NCBI GenBank assembly: GCA_035627835.1
Contig: DASPKX010000036.1
Coordinates: 1 to 23,686 of the forward strand
Length of the DNA: 23,686 nt
Reading direction: 5' to 3'
Source of the DNA: DASPKX01 sp035627835
GTDB lineage: Bacteria; Verrucomicrobiota; Verrucomicrobiia; Limisphaerales; SXQI01
Part shown: positions 7,654-13,661 of the stretch, one piece after another
Layout: the number at the start of each line of letters is the position of its first letter
How positions within the stretch are numbered: the stretch's first letter is position 1
The notes under the pieces: generated by a model
The model's input: the letters and a program-made list of their open reading frames with translations, nothing else
The model's database searches: none
What the model was told of the DNA's origin: nothing
Program-made: the position numbers and the translations under genes

Positions 7654-8805
7654 ATGTTTGAGCTTTTAGGGACGGATCCTTCTTCGAAGGCGCGGTTAGG
7701 GCGGTTGCACACGGCGCATGGGGTTATCGACACGCCCGTGTACATGCCGGTGGGGACGCAGGCGTCCGTGAAGGCGCTGGACCCGCGTGAGTTGGATGAG
7801 ATGGGGACGCAGATCATCCTTGGCAACACCTACCACCTGGCGATTCGGCCCGGGATGGAAATCATCGGGATGGCCGGGGGGCTCCATAAGTTCATGAATT
7901 GGCATAAGCCGATCCTGACGGATAGCGGCGGCTTCCAGGTTTTCAGTCTGGCGAAGATTCGCAAGGTGCAGGAGCACGGGGTGGAATTTCGTTCGCACCT
8001 CGACGGGTCGCCATTGTTCCTCGGGCCGAAGGAGGCGATGGCGATTCAACGGCAGCTTGGGTCGGATATCGCCATGCTGTTCGACGAATGCCCGCCGCAT
8101 GATGCGCCTTATGCGCAGGCGAAAGGCGCGGTGGATCGGACGATTCGCTGGGCGGCGGAGTGCAAGGAGCAGCCGCGCGCTGAGGGGCAGCTTTATTTCG
8201 GGATCGTGCAGGGCGGGAGCAATCCGGAGCTGCGGGAATATTGCGCCAAGGCGATCGTGGGCATCGGCTTCGATGGTTATGCGATCGGCGGGGTGAGTGT
8301 GGGCGAGCCGGAGCCGGAGATGATGAAGGCCGTGGAATTTGCGGAGCCACATTTGCCTGCGGACAAGCCGCGCTATGCGATGGGCCTCGGGACGCCCGCG
8401 CAGATGGTGGAGTTGGTGGCGCGCGGGGTGGATATGTTTGATTGTGTGCTGCCGACGCGCATCGCTCGCAACGGCACGGCGTTCACGCGGAAAGGGACGG
8501 TCAGCATCAAAGGCGGGTTCAACAAAGCGGATTTCCGCCCCATTGAAGAAGGGTGCGATTGCTTTGCCTGCCAGCGGTTCACCCGCGCGTATTTGCGTCA
8601 TTTGTTGAATGTGGAGGAGATTCTGGGGTTGCGAATGCTCAGTGTGCATAACTCGCATATGTACTTGAAATTGATGCAGGACATCCGCACCCATATCGCA
8701 GCGGGCACGTTCCGGGAGTTTCGGGAAGATTTTGTCGGGAATTACGTCCCGAGCGAAAAGGTGCGGGCGCAGTACGCCAATTTGCCTGACGCAGAGAAAG
8801 AATGA
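7654..8805 (+). CDS. tgt: Queuine/preQ1 tRNA-guanine transglycosylase
   Basis: This 383-residue bacterial Tgt exchanges guanine-34 of GUN-anticodon tRNAs for preQ1, in queuosine synthesis in the cytoplasm. It has TPVYMPVGT, GNTYHLAIRPG, TDSGGFQVFS (first catalytic Asp), FDECPP, the nucleophile Asp in MFDCVLPTR, the ARNGTAFT loop, and the Cys-x-Cys-x-x-Cys...His zinc site (CDCFACQ, ending at SVHN). The length is normal. The start aligns with known Tgt N-termini, though a terminator hairpin ends 1 bp upstream. The only purine-rich site, AGAGG at 7636-7640, is in its 3' arm. The stop overlaps the aroD start as ATGA, so the two are translationally coupled. Confidence 0.97.
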   Translation: MFELLGTDPSSKARLGRLHTAHGVIDTPVYMPVGTQASVKALDPRELDEMGTQIILGNTYHLAIRPGMEIIGMAGGLHKFMNWHKPILTDSGGFQVFSLAKIRKVQEHGVEFRSHLDGSPLFLGPKEAMAIQRQLGSDIAMLFDECPPHDAPYAQAKGAVDRTIRWAAECKEQPRAEGQLYFGIVQGGSNPELREYCAKAIVGIGFDGYAIGGVSVGEPEPEMMKAVEFAEPHLPADKPRYAMGLGTPAQMVELVARGVDMFDCVLPTRIARNGTAFTRKGTVSIKGGFNKADFRPIEEGCDCFACQRFTRAYLRHLLNVEEILGLRMLSVHNSHMYLKLMQDIRTHIAAGTFREFREDFVGNYVPSEKVRAQYANLPDAEKE

Positions 8806-9566
8806 TCGCAAACACACCACGCCGCCCAGGCGGCAATCGAAAGTCGCTGGCGCAATTGCTGAGCGCGCGCATTCCTTTGGTGGCGGGGGTGGTGAGCGGG
8901 CCCCAAATGCTGCATGGACTCGCGGCGCAATATCGCCCTGGGCTTTGCGATGTGGTGGAGATTCGCGCGGACCTGATCGGGTTGAACCATGATTGGCGCC
9001 GCGCAGGCGAGGAGATCGAGCGCGCTGGGCCGCCGGCGTTTGTGACTGTGCGCTGGCAGGCGGAGGGGGGCAAATATCCGAAGGATGACCGCGCGCGGGT
9101 GGATTTGCTGCGGCAGGCATTGGACACACTTTCAGGTGTGGACATCGAGTTGCAGAGCGCGCATGCGCGAGAGGTTGCGGAGTATGCGATTGAGCGGAGC
9201 AAGGTGGCGATTGTCTCGTTCCACGATTTTAAACGCACACCTCCTGCCGCTGAGCTGAACAAAATCGTGGAGTCGGCTGGGGCCTTCGCGAATGTGGTGA
9301 AGATTTCGTGCATGGCGGAAACGGAAGCGGATGTGGAAACGCTGGCCAGCTTGCTGCAACGGAACTGGGGGAAGCCATTGTGTGTGATTGCGATGGGGCC
9401 GCACGGAACGCAAAGCCGGATTGATTTTCCAACAATGGGATCCGCCATCACTTACGGCTACCTGGACGGCTCGGCTGCGCCTGGGCAATTGCCCGCGTCA
9501 CAATTGGTGAGCGCAATCCGCGCGAAGTCACCGGTGTACGACGCTTTTCAGCGCGACAAAGCGTGA
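8802..9566 (+). CDS. aroD: Type I 3-dehydroquinate dehydratase
   Basis: This 254-residue enzyme of the shikimate pathway dehydrates 3-dehydroquinate to 3-dehydroshikimate through a Schiff base. Type I signatures are CDVVEIRADL after strand 2, VTVRW, DIELQS, SFHDFKRTP with the general acid/base His, and NVVKISCMAET with the Schiff-base Lys. The end, GPHGTQSRIDFPTMGSAITY followed by PGQLPASQL, matches the substrate-binding loop (Arg and Gln). An arginine-rich 14-residue N-terminal tail precedes the barrel. The ATG overlaps the tgt stop by 4 bp. The stop codon lies inside a long inverted repeat at the border with the phage region. Confidence 0.93.
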   Translation: MIANTPRRPGGNRKSLAQLLSARIPLVAGVVSGPQMLHGLAAQYRPGLCDVVEIRADLIGLNHDWRRAGEEIERAGPPAFVTVRWQAEGGKYPKDDRARVDLLRQALDTLSGVDIELQSAHAREVAEYAIERSKVAIVSFHDFKRTPPAAELNKIVESAGAFANVVKISCMAETEADVETLASLLQRNWGKPLCVIAMGPHGTQSRIDFPTMGSAITYGYLDGSAAPGQLPASQLVSAIRAKSPVYDAFQRDKA

Positions 9567-9576
9567 CTTCGCGCGG
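9518..9576. repeat. Nested inverted repeat over the aroD stop codon
   Basis: CCGCGCGAAGTCAC (9518-9531) pairs perfectly with GTGACTTCGCGCGG (9563-9576). An inner ACGCTTT/AAAGCGT pair (9541-9547, 9558-9564) lies within the loop. No T-run follows, so a classic terminator is doubtful. It could act as an mRNA 3' stem or be an element edge. It marks the border of the phage segment. Confidence 0.7.
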
Positions 9577-9588
9577 AGCGCGCGCGTG

Positions 9589-9798
9589 TTAACTGACGGT
9601 TTCCACCGGGAGTGTTTGGAGGAAGGATCCGTAATGAGCCCAGGTTTGGCCGGGGCCGCAATCGTTTAGCAGATCGGCGTTCAAGGCTGAGCGGCCATCG
9701 GTGAGAGTGATCGGCTCGCAGCGGCGTAGAGGGTCGCCGGTGGTGTTCAAGTTGTTCAGGGTCGTGAGGTTTTCTTCGGTGAGGATGAGATAGTTCAT
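9589..9798 (-). CDS. Small protein at the end of the phage cassette (69 aa)
   Basis: The frame begins MNYLILTEENLTTLNNLN and continues with CEPITLTDGRSALNADLLND and a WAHYGSFLQTLPVE tail. It is hydrophilic, with no signal peptide. An in-frame ATG at 9819 would add seven residues; I prefer 9798 because MNYLILTEENL is a natural globular start, but neither has a clear ribosome site. It lies past the 60-bp array, last in the cassette. No function recognised; a small phage structural or tail-assembly protein would fit the location. Confidence 0.55.
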   Translation of the reverse strand: MNYLILTEENLTTLNNLNTTGDPLRRCEPITLTDGRSALNADLLNDCGPGQTWAHYGSFLQTLPVETVS

Positions 9799-9827
9799 AG
9801 GTTCAAAGGTTAAGCGCATGTCAGGAA

Positions 9828-10100
9828 CGCAACCTGAAGGTTGCGGCTACAGGCGCTGGTGTTTTGGTGCGGTTGGTGTTTAAGGGGCGCAACCTGAAGG
9901 TTGCGGCTACAGGCGCTGGTGTTTTGGTGTGGTTGGTGTTTAAGGGGCGCGACCTGAAGGTTGCGGCTACAGGCGCTGGTGTTTTGGTGTGGTTCGTGTT
10001 TAAGAGACGCAACCTGAAGGTTGCGGCTACAGGCGCTGGTGTTTTGGTGTGGTTCGTGTTTAAGAGACGCAACGTGGAGGTTGCGGGTACAGAGGCTGTT
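9828..10100. repeat. 60-bp tandem repeat array with REP-like palindromes
   Basis: Four nearly identical 60-bp units start at 9828, 9888, 9948 and 10008, with a fifth degenerate partial unit from 10068. Each opens with the palindrome CGCAACCTGAAGGTTGCG (one copy has CGCGACCT), then GCTACAGGCGCTGGTGTTT and a G/T-rich spacer. It fills the gap between the fibre-like gene's stop and the small gene. Because 60 is a multiple of 3, both strands stay open and give spurious 20-residue repeat ORFs. A lone copy of the palindrome lies at 17383. Confidence 0.95.
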
Positions 10101-10913
10101 TTAGATGGCGCGGTTGAGGTTGAGTTGCAGGGTTTGAACAGCGCTGGCCAAGGCTTGTGATTCACTTGCCGTCAGGCCGTGGCCGATGCTGTAGAAGGAT
10201 CCACGCGAGCCGAGGTGCGCTCCAGGGGATCCGTTGGTGGTGTAGCCAAAGACGAGAATGTCGGCATTTGGCTTCGCGTGGACAACAGCGCTGCTCGTGG
10301 CGTTGAGCAGGCCGCCGTCGCGGTAGAGGGCGAAGTTCGTGCTCGATAAGCGCGAGCAGAGGTAAAATCCCTTCGTGATCGCGCTGCCTTGCAGCGTGGA
10401 GACGGTGCCGCCGTAAAGGGCGCGAATCTCGGAAGCAGGGATTTGTGAGCCGAGCCAGTACTGGTCGGTGGTGACGCGCGCGCCGAGGAGCACGCGGTTG
10501 CCGGCGCTGACCACATCTTCCCGCAGATAGAAGCTGAGGTGGCCGTTATCGGGAAGGCTTTGGGCGTTCATCCCGGTGTTCAGATACTTTGTGGAAGCAT
10601 TGCCAAGGAGACCGCCATTGGAGCCGCGCTCCTGGTAGTCGCCGGAGATGAAGTTGACATTGGTGAGGGCGCTTTGGCCCTGATGCTTCAACTTCACAAG
10701 GGCTGCGGTGAGGTTGTCGCCCGCGAAGGGGCCGACTTCCAGGAGCTTGTCCCAGATGAGGTCGTTCTTGCAGTCGCGCACGAATTTCTCGATGGCTTTG
10801 AGCGAGCTGTCGGAAATAGTTCCGCCAGCGGCCACGAGGCGATCGCGGTAATCGACAGTTTCGGGGTTGAATTGGTAAGCGGAAATGATCGGTCGTGATT
10901 TCAGGAGATTCAT
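10101..10913 (-). CDS. Phage structural protein, fibre/adhesin-like (270 aa)
   Basis: The N-terminal 75 residues are helical (YRDRLVAAGGTISDSSLKAI, then DKLLEVGPFAGDNL). They are followed by a Gly/Ser/Thr-rich beta region with STKYLNTGMN, GHLSFYLRED, TTDQYWLGS, KGFYLCSRLSS and NADILVFGYT. A short helix, GLTASESQALASAVQTLQ, ends it. This layout recurs in structural proteins of phages of Bacteroidota and Verrucomicrobiota, where the beta region resembles a LamG-type lectin fold; I remember the pattern but cannot name the family. It has no signal peptide, which fits a virion protein. AACAAC stands 8-13 nt before the ATG in place of a Shine-Dalgarno site. It lies between the two tandem repeat arrays and is intact. 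Confidence 0.65.
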   Translation of the reverse strand: MNLLKSRPIISAYQFNPETVDYRDRLVAAGGTISDSSLKAIEKFVRDCKNDLIWDKLLEVGPFAGDNLTAALVKLKHQGQSALTNVNFISGDYQERGSNGGLLGNASTKYLNTGMNAQSLPDNGHLSFYLREDVVSAGNRVLLGARVTTDQYWLGSQIPASEIRALYGGTVSTLQGSAITKGFYLCSRLSSTNFALYRDGGLLNATSSAVVHAKPNADILVFGYTTNGSPGAHLGSRGSFYSIGHGLTASESQALASAVQTLQLNLNRAI

Positions 10914-11086
10914 AGGAAGCGTTGTTTGGTGGTGAAAAAAAGTTTTGGAAAATGCGGTATTAGGCGGGAATAACGGGGAATAGCCGGTTTTATCTGGAAT
11001 TATGCGGTAAACATTGTTGTGAGAGTTGAGGCCGCCTGGCTCCGGCGCAGCGCGGAACGACAGGCCAGAACCAGGCGGCCAAAGAA
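10914..11086. other. Gap upstream of the fibre-like gene, with a 10-bp inverted repeat
   Basis: Together with the 66-bp array this makes a 430-bp gene-free gap. The A/T- and GGAA-rich part (10930-11010) shows no clear promoter. GGCCGCCTGG (11030-11039) and CCAGGCGGCC (11071-11080) form perfect 10-bp arms with a 31-nt loop, directly next to the first 66-bp unit. Confidence 0.6.
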
Positions 11087-11340
11087 CGCCCGGTCAGGGG
11101 ACCGGGCCTACCATTCGGAGCGAAACTCCTGGCGAGCGACGCAGCCAAAGGACGCCCGGTCAGGGGACCGGGCCTACCATTCGGAGCGAAACTCCCTGCG
11201 AGCGACGCGGCCAAAGAACGCCCGGTCAGGGGACCGGGCCTACCATTCGGAGCGAAACTCCTCGCGAGCGACGCAGCCAAAGAACGCCCGGTCAGGGGAC
11301 CGGGCGTACCATTCGGAGCGAGACGCCCTGGAGCGGCTCG
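11087..11340. repeat. 66-bp tandem repeat array with a second REP-like palindrome
   Basis: Four units start at 11087, 11153, 11219 and 11285, an exact 66-bp period, the last one cut short. Each opens with the hairpin GCCCGGTCAGGGGACCGGGC (8-bp stem, 4-nt loop), then (C/G)TACCATTCGGAGCGA and a GCGAGCGACGC spacer. The array fills the gap just downstream of the capsid gene. Related single copies lie at 12760, 12806-12832 (inverted) and 13168. The units differ at only a few positions, so the amplification looks recent. The constant spacing and non-variable spacers rule out a CRISPR array. Confidence 0.95.
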
Positions 11341-11343
11341 TGT

Positions 11344-12171
11344 TTAGGAGATCGTCAGTTTGCGCAGGCCAACGGTGGAAGTGACGATGACGTTGCTGTA
11401 ATGCTCAACGGTGAGGTCGATGAGCTTCGCGCTGACTTGCTGCTCATAAACACGGTACTTCACCCCGCCTTCCGCGCCGGACCAGAAGCGCTTGAAGTTG
11501 CTCGGGTCTTCCGGGGTCATTCCGTCGTTCCCAAAGAACTCCAGCACGATGTCGGGCGTGATCTTCGCCTTGGCGGTGAGGGTGTTCTGATAACGCTCGC
11601 GCGAGATCATGATCCCATCGACGCCGAGGAAGGCCGCGAGTTCATCGGTGGTGAGCGCGGCGCTCGCGTAACCGCCCGCGCTGGTTTGGGCGCGATGCGC
11701 GAGGATGCGCTTGTTCCAGGCGAGGTCGCCAAACACGATACGATTTGGCCGGACGCCACTGTCATCCACTGCCGCGATCAAGTCGGTGAGGATGTCCTGG
11801 TCCGGATCTTTGCCCGCGGTGGTGTCCCAGGTCCTGGCGGTGTTGGAAGCGGCGGCGGAGGCCGCGGTGATGCCGCGGCGCAATTCGTTGCGGAGGAGGC
11901 GCTGGAGCAAACGACTCGTGTAAAGCTCGCGCCAGTTGGGAATTTCATCCACCTGGTTCGAGGTCCACACGAATGGTCAGCCCTTTGTTCAAGGTCTTCT
12001 CGTTGACGGAGGAGCCTTTGTATTCCACACGCTTGAGAAGTGGGTTGAGGTGAAGCGAGCTTCGTTGGCCAGGCAGATCTGGCCGGCTGGCTGCCGGCCA
12101 TTGTCCTGGGGCAACTGCTCGCCCGCGCGGAAAACGGAGAGGTTTTCGATGGTTTGCAATGTGTCGTTCAT
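11344..12171 (-). pseudogene. Major capsid protein gene, broken by two frameshifts and a probable internal deletion
   Basis: The ATG at 12171 opens MNDTLQTIENLSVFRAGEQL, read in one frame to about 12035. The family-like stretch KRVEYKGSSVNEKTLNKGLT is in the -1 frame (to about 11955). The rest, VDEIPNWRELYTSRLLQRLL to VEHYSNVIVTSTVGLRKLTI, returns to the first frame, which by itself stops at 11989. The shifts lie near 12031-12040 and at 11953-11957. From memory, homologous capsids have about 60 more residues between the N-terminal segment and KRVEY, so a deletion joined these parts; this is inference. The C-terminal half looks like a complete HK97-type P/A-domain region. Position after protease and decoration genes supports the call. 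An SD-less AACAAC leader precedes the ATG. Confidence 0.7.
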
Positions 12172-12200
12172 AGATGTGTGTTGTTCTTTGGAGTTGAGGT

Positions 12201-12689
12201 TTAGATGACGCGGAGGAAGTAGCTGGGATCGACTTCGATGATTTCGCCTGCGGCGGCGGCAGCATCGAGAGCGCGTCCAACCACATGGTGTGTGCCTGCG
12301 CCGACGCCGAGGGTTTGGACGCGGCCATTGGCAGCAGGCTCCACAAGGGCGCCTTGCGCAATGGCAGCGCTGGCGACCATGCGCACCGTGCTATTGGCAG
12401 CGCCGAAGAGGGTGACGTTCACCAGATCGCCTGCGGCAGCGGCTTCATCGGTGATCACGCCAATAGGGGCGTCCGCAGCGCCGCAAACGGCGATTCGATC
12501 GGAAGCGCTGCCGACCTTTGCAAGGAGGAAACGCTCGGTGATGGCAGCATCGGCTGCCTTGGTGATGTTGCCGCCAGCGTGCGTGCCTTCAGCGATGTTG
12601 GCGAAGGTGACGCGCTTTGGGCGGTGGAACATCCGCCGCAGCACGGCGATTAGATGTGAGATGGTGATGATGACGGTTTTCATGGGCAT
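12201..12689 (-). CDS. Capsid decoration-like protein (DUF2190 type)
   Basis: The 162-residue product starts MPMKTVIITISHLIAVLRRM, a short hydrophobic/basic extension, then VTFANIAEGTHAGGNITKAA...ITERFLLAKVGS...DRIAVCGAADAPIGVITDEA and a Gly/Ala/Val-rich beta end (GVGAGTHHVVGRALDAAA). The AD-APIGVITDEA pattern is that of DUF2190/gpD-like proteins that sit on the capsid surface in phages with Mu-type or lambda-type head modules. The 28-residue N-terminal extension looks unusual for this family, and a start at the MKTV Met (12683) is equally possible. It stands 29 bp before the capsid gene. AACAAC repeats occur 17-26 nt upstream, without a Shine-Dalgarno site. Confidence 0.68.
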   Translation of the reverse strand: MPMKTVIITISHLIAVLRRMFHRPKRVTFANIAEGTHAGGNITKAADAAITERFLLAKVGSASDRIAVCGAADAPIGVITDEAAAAGDLVNVTLFGAANSTVRMVASAAIAQGALVEPAANGRVQTLGVGAGTHHVVGRALDAAAAAGEIIEVDPSYFLRVI

Positions 12690-12720
12690 GTTCTTTCGTT
12701 TGTGTGTTGTTGTTGATGGT

Positions 12721-12832
12721 CCCCGTTGTTGCGGGGAAAGCTGTGGGTTGCGTTGCGCCGCCCGGTCGGGGAACCGGGCGTACCATGGGAACAGTGCCCT
12801 CATTGGTAGGCTTGGTCCCCTGACCGGGCGGT
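12721..12832. repeat. Inverted pair of the second REP family plus a hairpin
   Basis: One copy, GCCCGGTCGGGGAACCGGGC, starts at 12760 and runs on as GTACCATGGGA. A second copy in reverse orientation occupies 12806-12832; read on the minus strand it is GCCCGGTCAGGGGACC followed by a GCCTACCA-like tail. A separate CCCCG/CGGGG hairpin lies at 12721-12736. Together they fill the gap between the protease and decoration genes, in the paired layout typical of bacterial REP elements. Confidence 0.85.
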
Positions 12833-12834
12833 CT

Positions 12835-13656
12835 TCAATTCCGCAGTTGCGGGAAGAGCGCGGGGTGTTCTTGTTTCACAAGAGACCAGGCGGAATCGTA
12901 GTCGAGACCCCGCTGCATCTGCTCGCGCACAAGCGCCTGGATCTGTTGCTGGCGCTCGGTGAATGCGGCTATCTCGGCTTTGCGTTTGCGCAGGGCTAGT
13001 GTTTGCGGCGGCTCGGCGGGACGCAGGTTCGCGAGGGCGGTGTGATTGGCTTCGAAGTTCTCCACGAGCTTTTGGTTCCAGAGCGCGCGCTCGAATGGTT
13101 TGATGCGGCCCGTGAGGATCGAGTTGTCGAGTAATTGCGTGATGTGAGTTGTGTCCGGAGTAAGAACGCCCGGTCGGGGGACCGGGCCTGCCACCGGAAG
13201 GGTGGAAGCGCTGTTGCTTAAGGGGTGGACCGGCAGGTTCGGTTGGTTTGTTAAACCTGCGGAAATGAGGCGCACAGGAGCAAAAATCCCGGGGGCGATT
13301 TCTTCAGCTTCCCAATATGGAGAGACGTATTTGTAGTGCGCGTTCTTGAGAAGGCGCTGGCCTTCCTGGCTCCACTTGGCGAGCGCGTAAAGGCCATCGG
13401 CACGGGCTTGAAGGGACATGATCCAGCCGTAGGCTTTGCGATCAGGGAATTGGGCTGCCTGGGCCGGAGCATCTGGGTGGCCAATGTAGAACGGCAGCCC
13501 GCCAAAAGCCCGGCCCAGGCGCGCGCTGAAGGAATCGAAGCGCGCGACGAGGCGCTCAGCGGCTTCGCGTGAGACGCGCTGAAGGCCGTGCGAGTGCGGG
13601 AAGTCGCCGTAGGGAGAGAGCTGGACCCAATCGGGTTGGAGGATGGTGAATGGCAT
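12835..13656 (-). CDS. Phage head protease/scaffold, Mu protein I-like (PF10123)
   Basis: The 273-residue protein has the Mu I layout: an N-terminal protease domain (1-145) and a C-terminal helical, charged scaffold-like part (~175-273). Visible family motifs are LQPDWVQLSPYGDFPH, YIGHPDA (~57-63), KAYGWIMSLQ (~74-83), LYALAKW, HYKYVSPYW (~107-115) and RLISAGLTNQPNLPVHPL (~129-146). In Mu this protein matures the head by cleaving the scaffold and itself. Residues 157-163 (GPVPRPG) are encoded by a REP palindrome inserted in frame in the linker. The ATG is 5 bp after the portal stop, with AACAAC 12-17 nt upstream and no Shine-Dalgarno site. The frame is intact, unlike its two neighbours. Confidence 0.85.
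   Translation of the reverse strand: MPFTILQPDWVQLSPYGDFPHSHGLQRVSREAAERLVARFDSFSARLGRAFGGLPFYIGHPDAPAQAAQFPDRKAYGWIMSLQARADGLYALAKWSQEGQRLLKNAHYKYVSPYWEAEEIAPGIFAPVRLISAGLTNQPNLPVHPLSNSASTLPVAGPVPRPGVLTPDTTHITQLLDNSILTGRIKPFERALWNQKLVENFEANHTALANLRPAEPPQTLALRKRKAEIAAFTERQQQIQALVREQMQRGLDYDSAWSLVKQEHPALFPQLRN
13168..13188. repeat. REP palindrome of the second family inside the protease gene
   Basis: GCCCGGTCGGGGGACCGGGC, then CTGCCACC, matches the 66-bp array unit with one base changed in the loop. Read on the minus strand it is in frame and adds Pro/Gly residues to the linker between the two domains. Confidence 0.9.
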
Positions 13657-13661
13657 AATCG

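Noticed and set aside
7696..9129. 477-codon open frame on the minus strand
   Set aside because: It is the antisense shadow of tgt and aroD, whose motifs are unmistakable on the plus strand; the minus translation is low-information Arg/His/Pro-rich sequence.
9821..10165. Repetitive ORFs on both strands across the 60-bp array
   Set aside because: They arise because 60 is divisible by three and the unit has no stop; the encoded 20-residue repeats have no starts, ribosome sites or protein logic of their own.
9828..11340. CRISPR array
   Set aside because: Units are contiguous tandem copies with identical spacing and nearly identical content, without variable spacers, and no cas genes are near.
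11026..12006. 326-codon plus-strand frame across the 66-bp array and capsid gene
   Set aside because: The first part is the repeat read as peptide and the rest is antisense to the capsid gene.
12031..12040. Programmed -1 frameshift in the capsid gene
   Set aside because: No X-XXY-YYZ slippery heptamer is present at the shift, and a second, opposite shift and missing residues are better explained by mutation.
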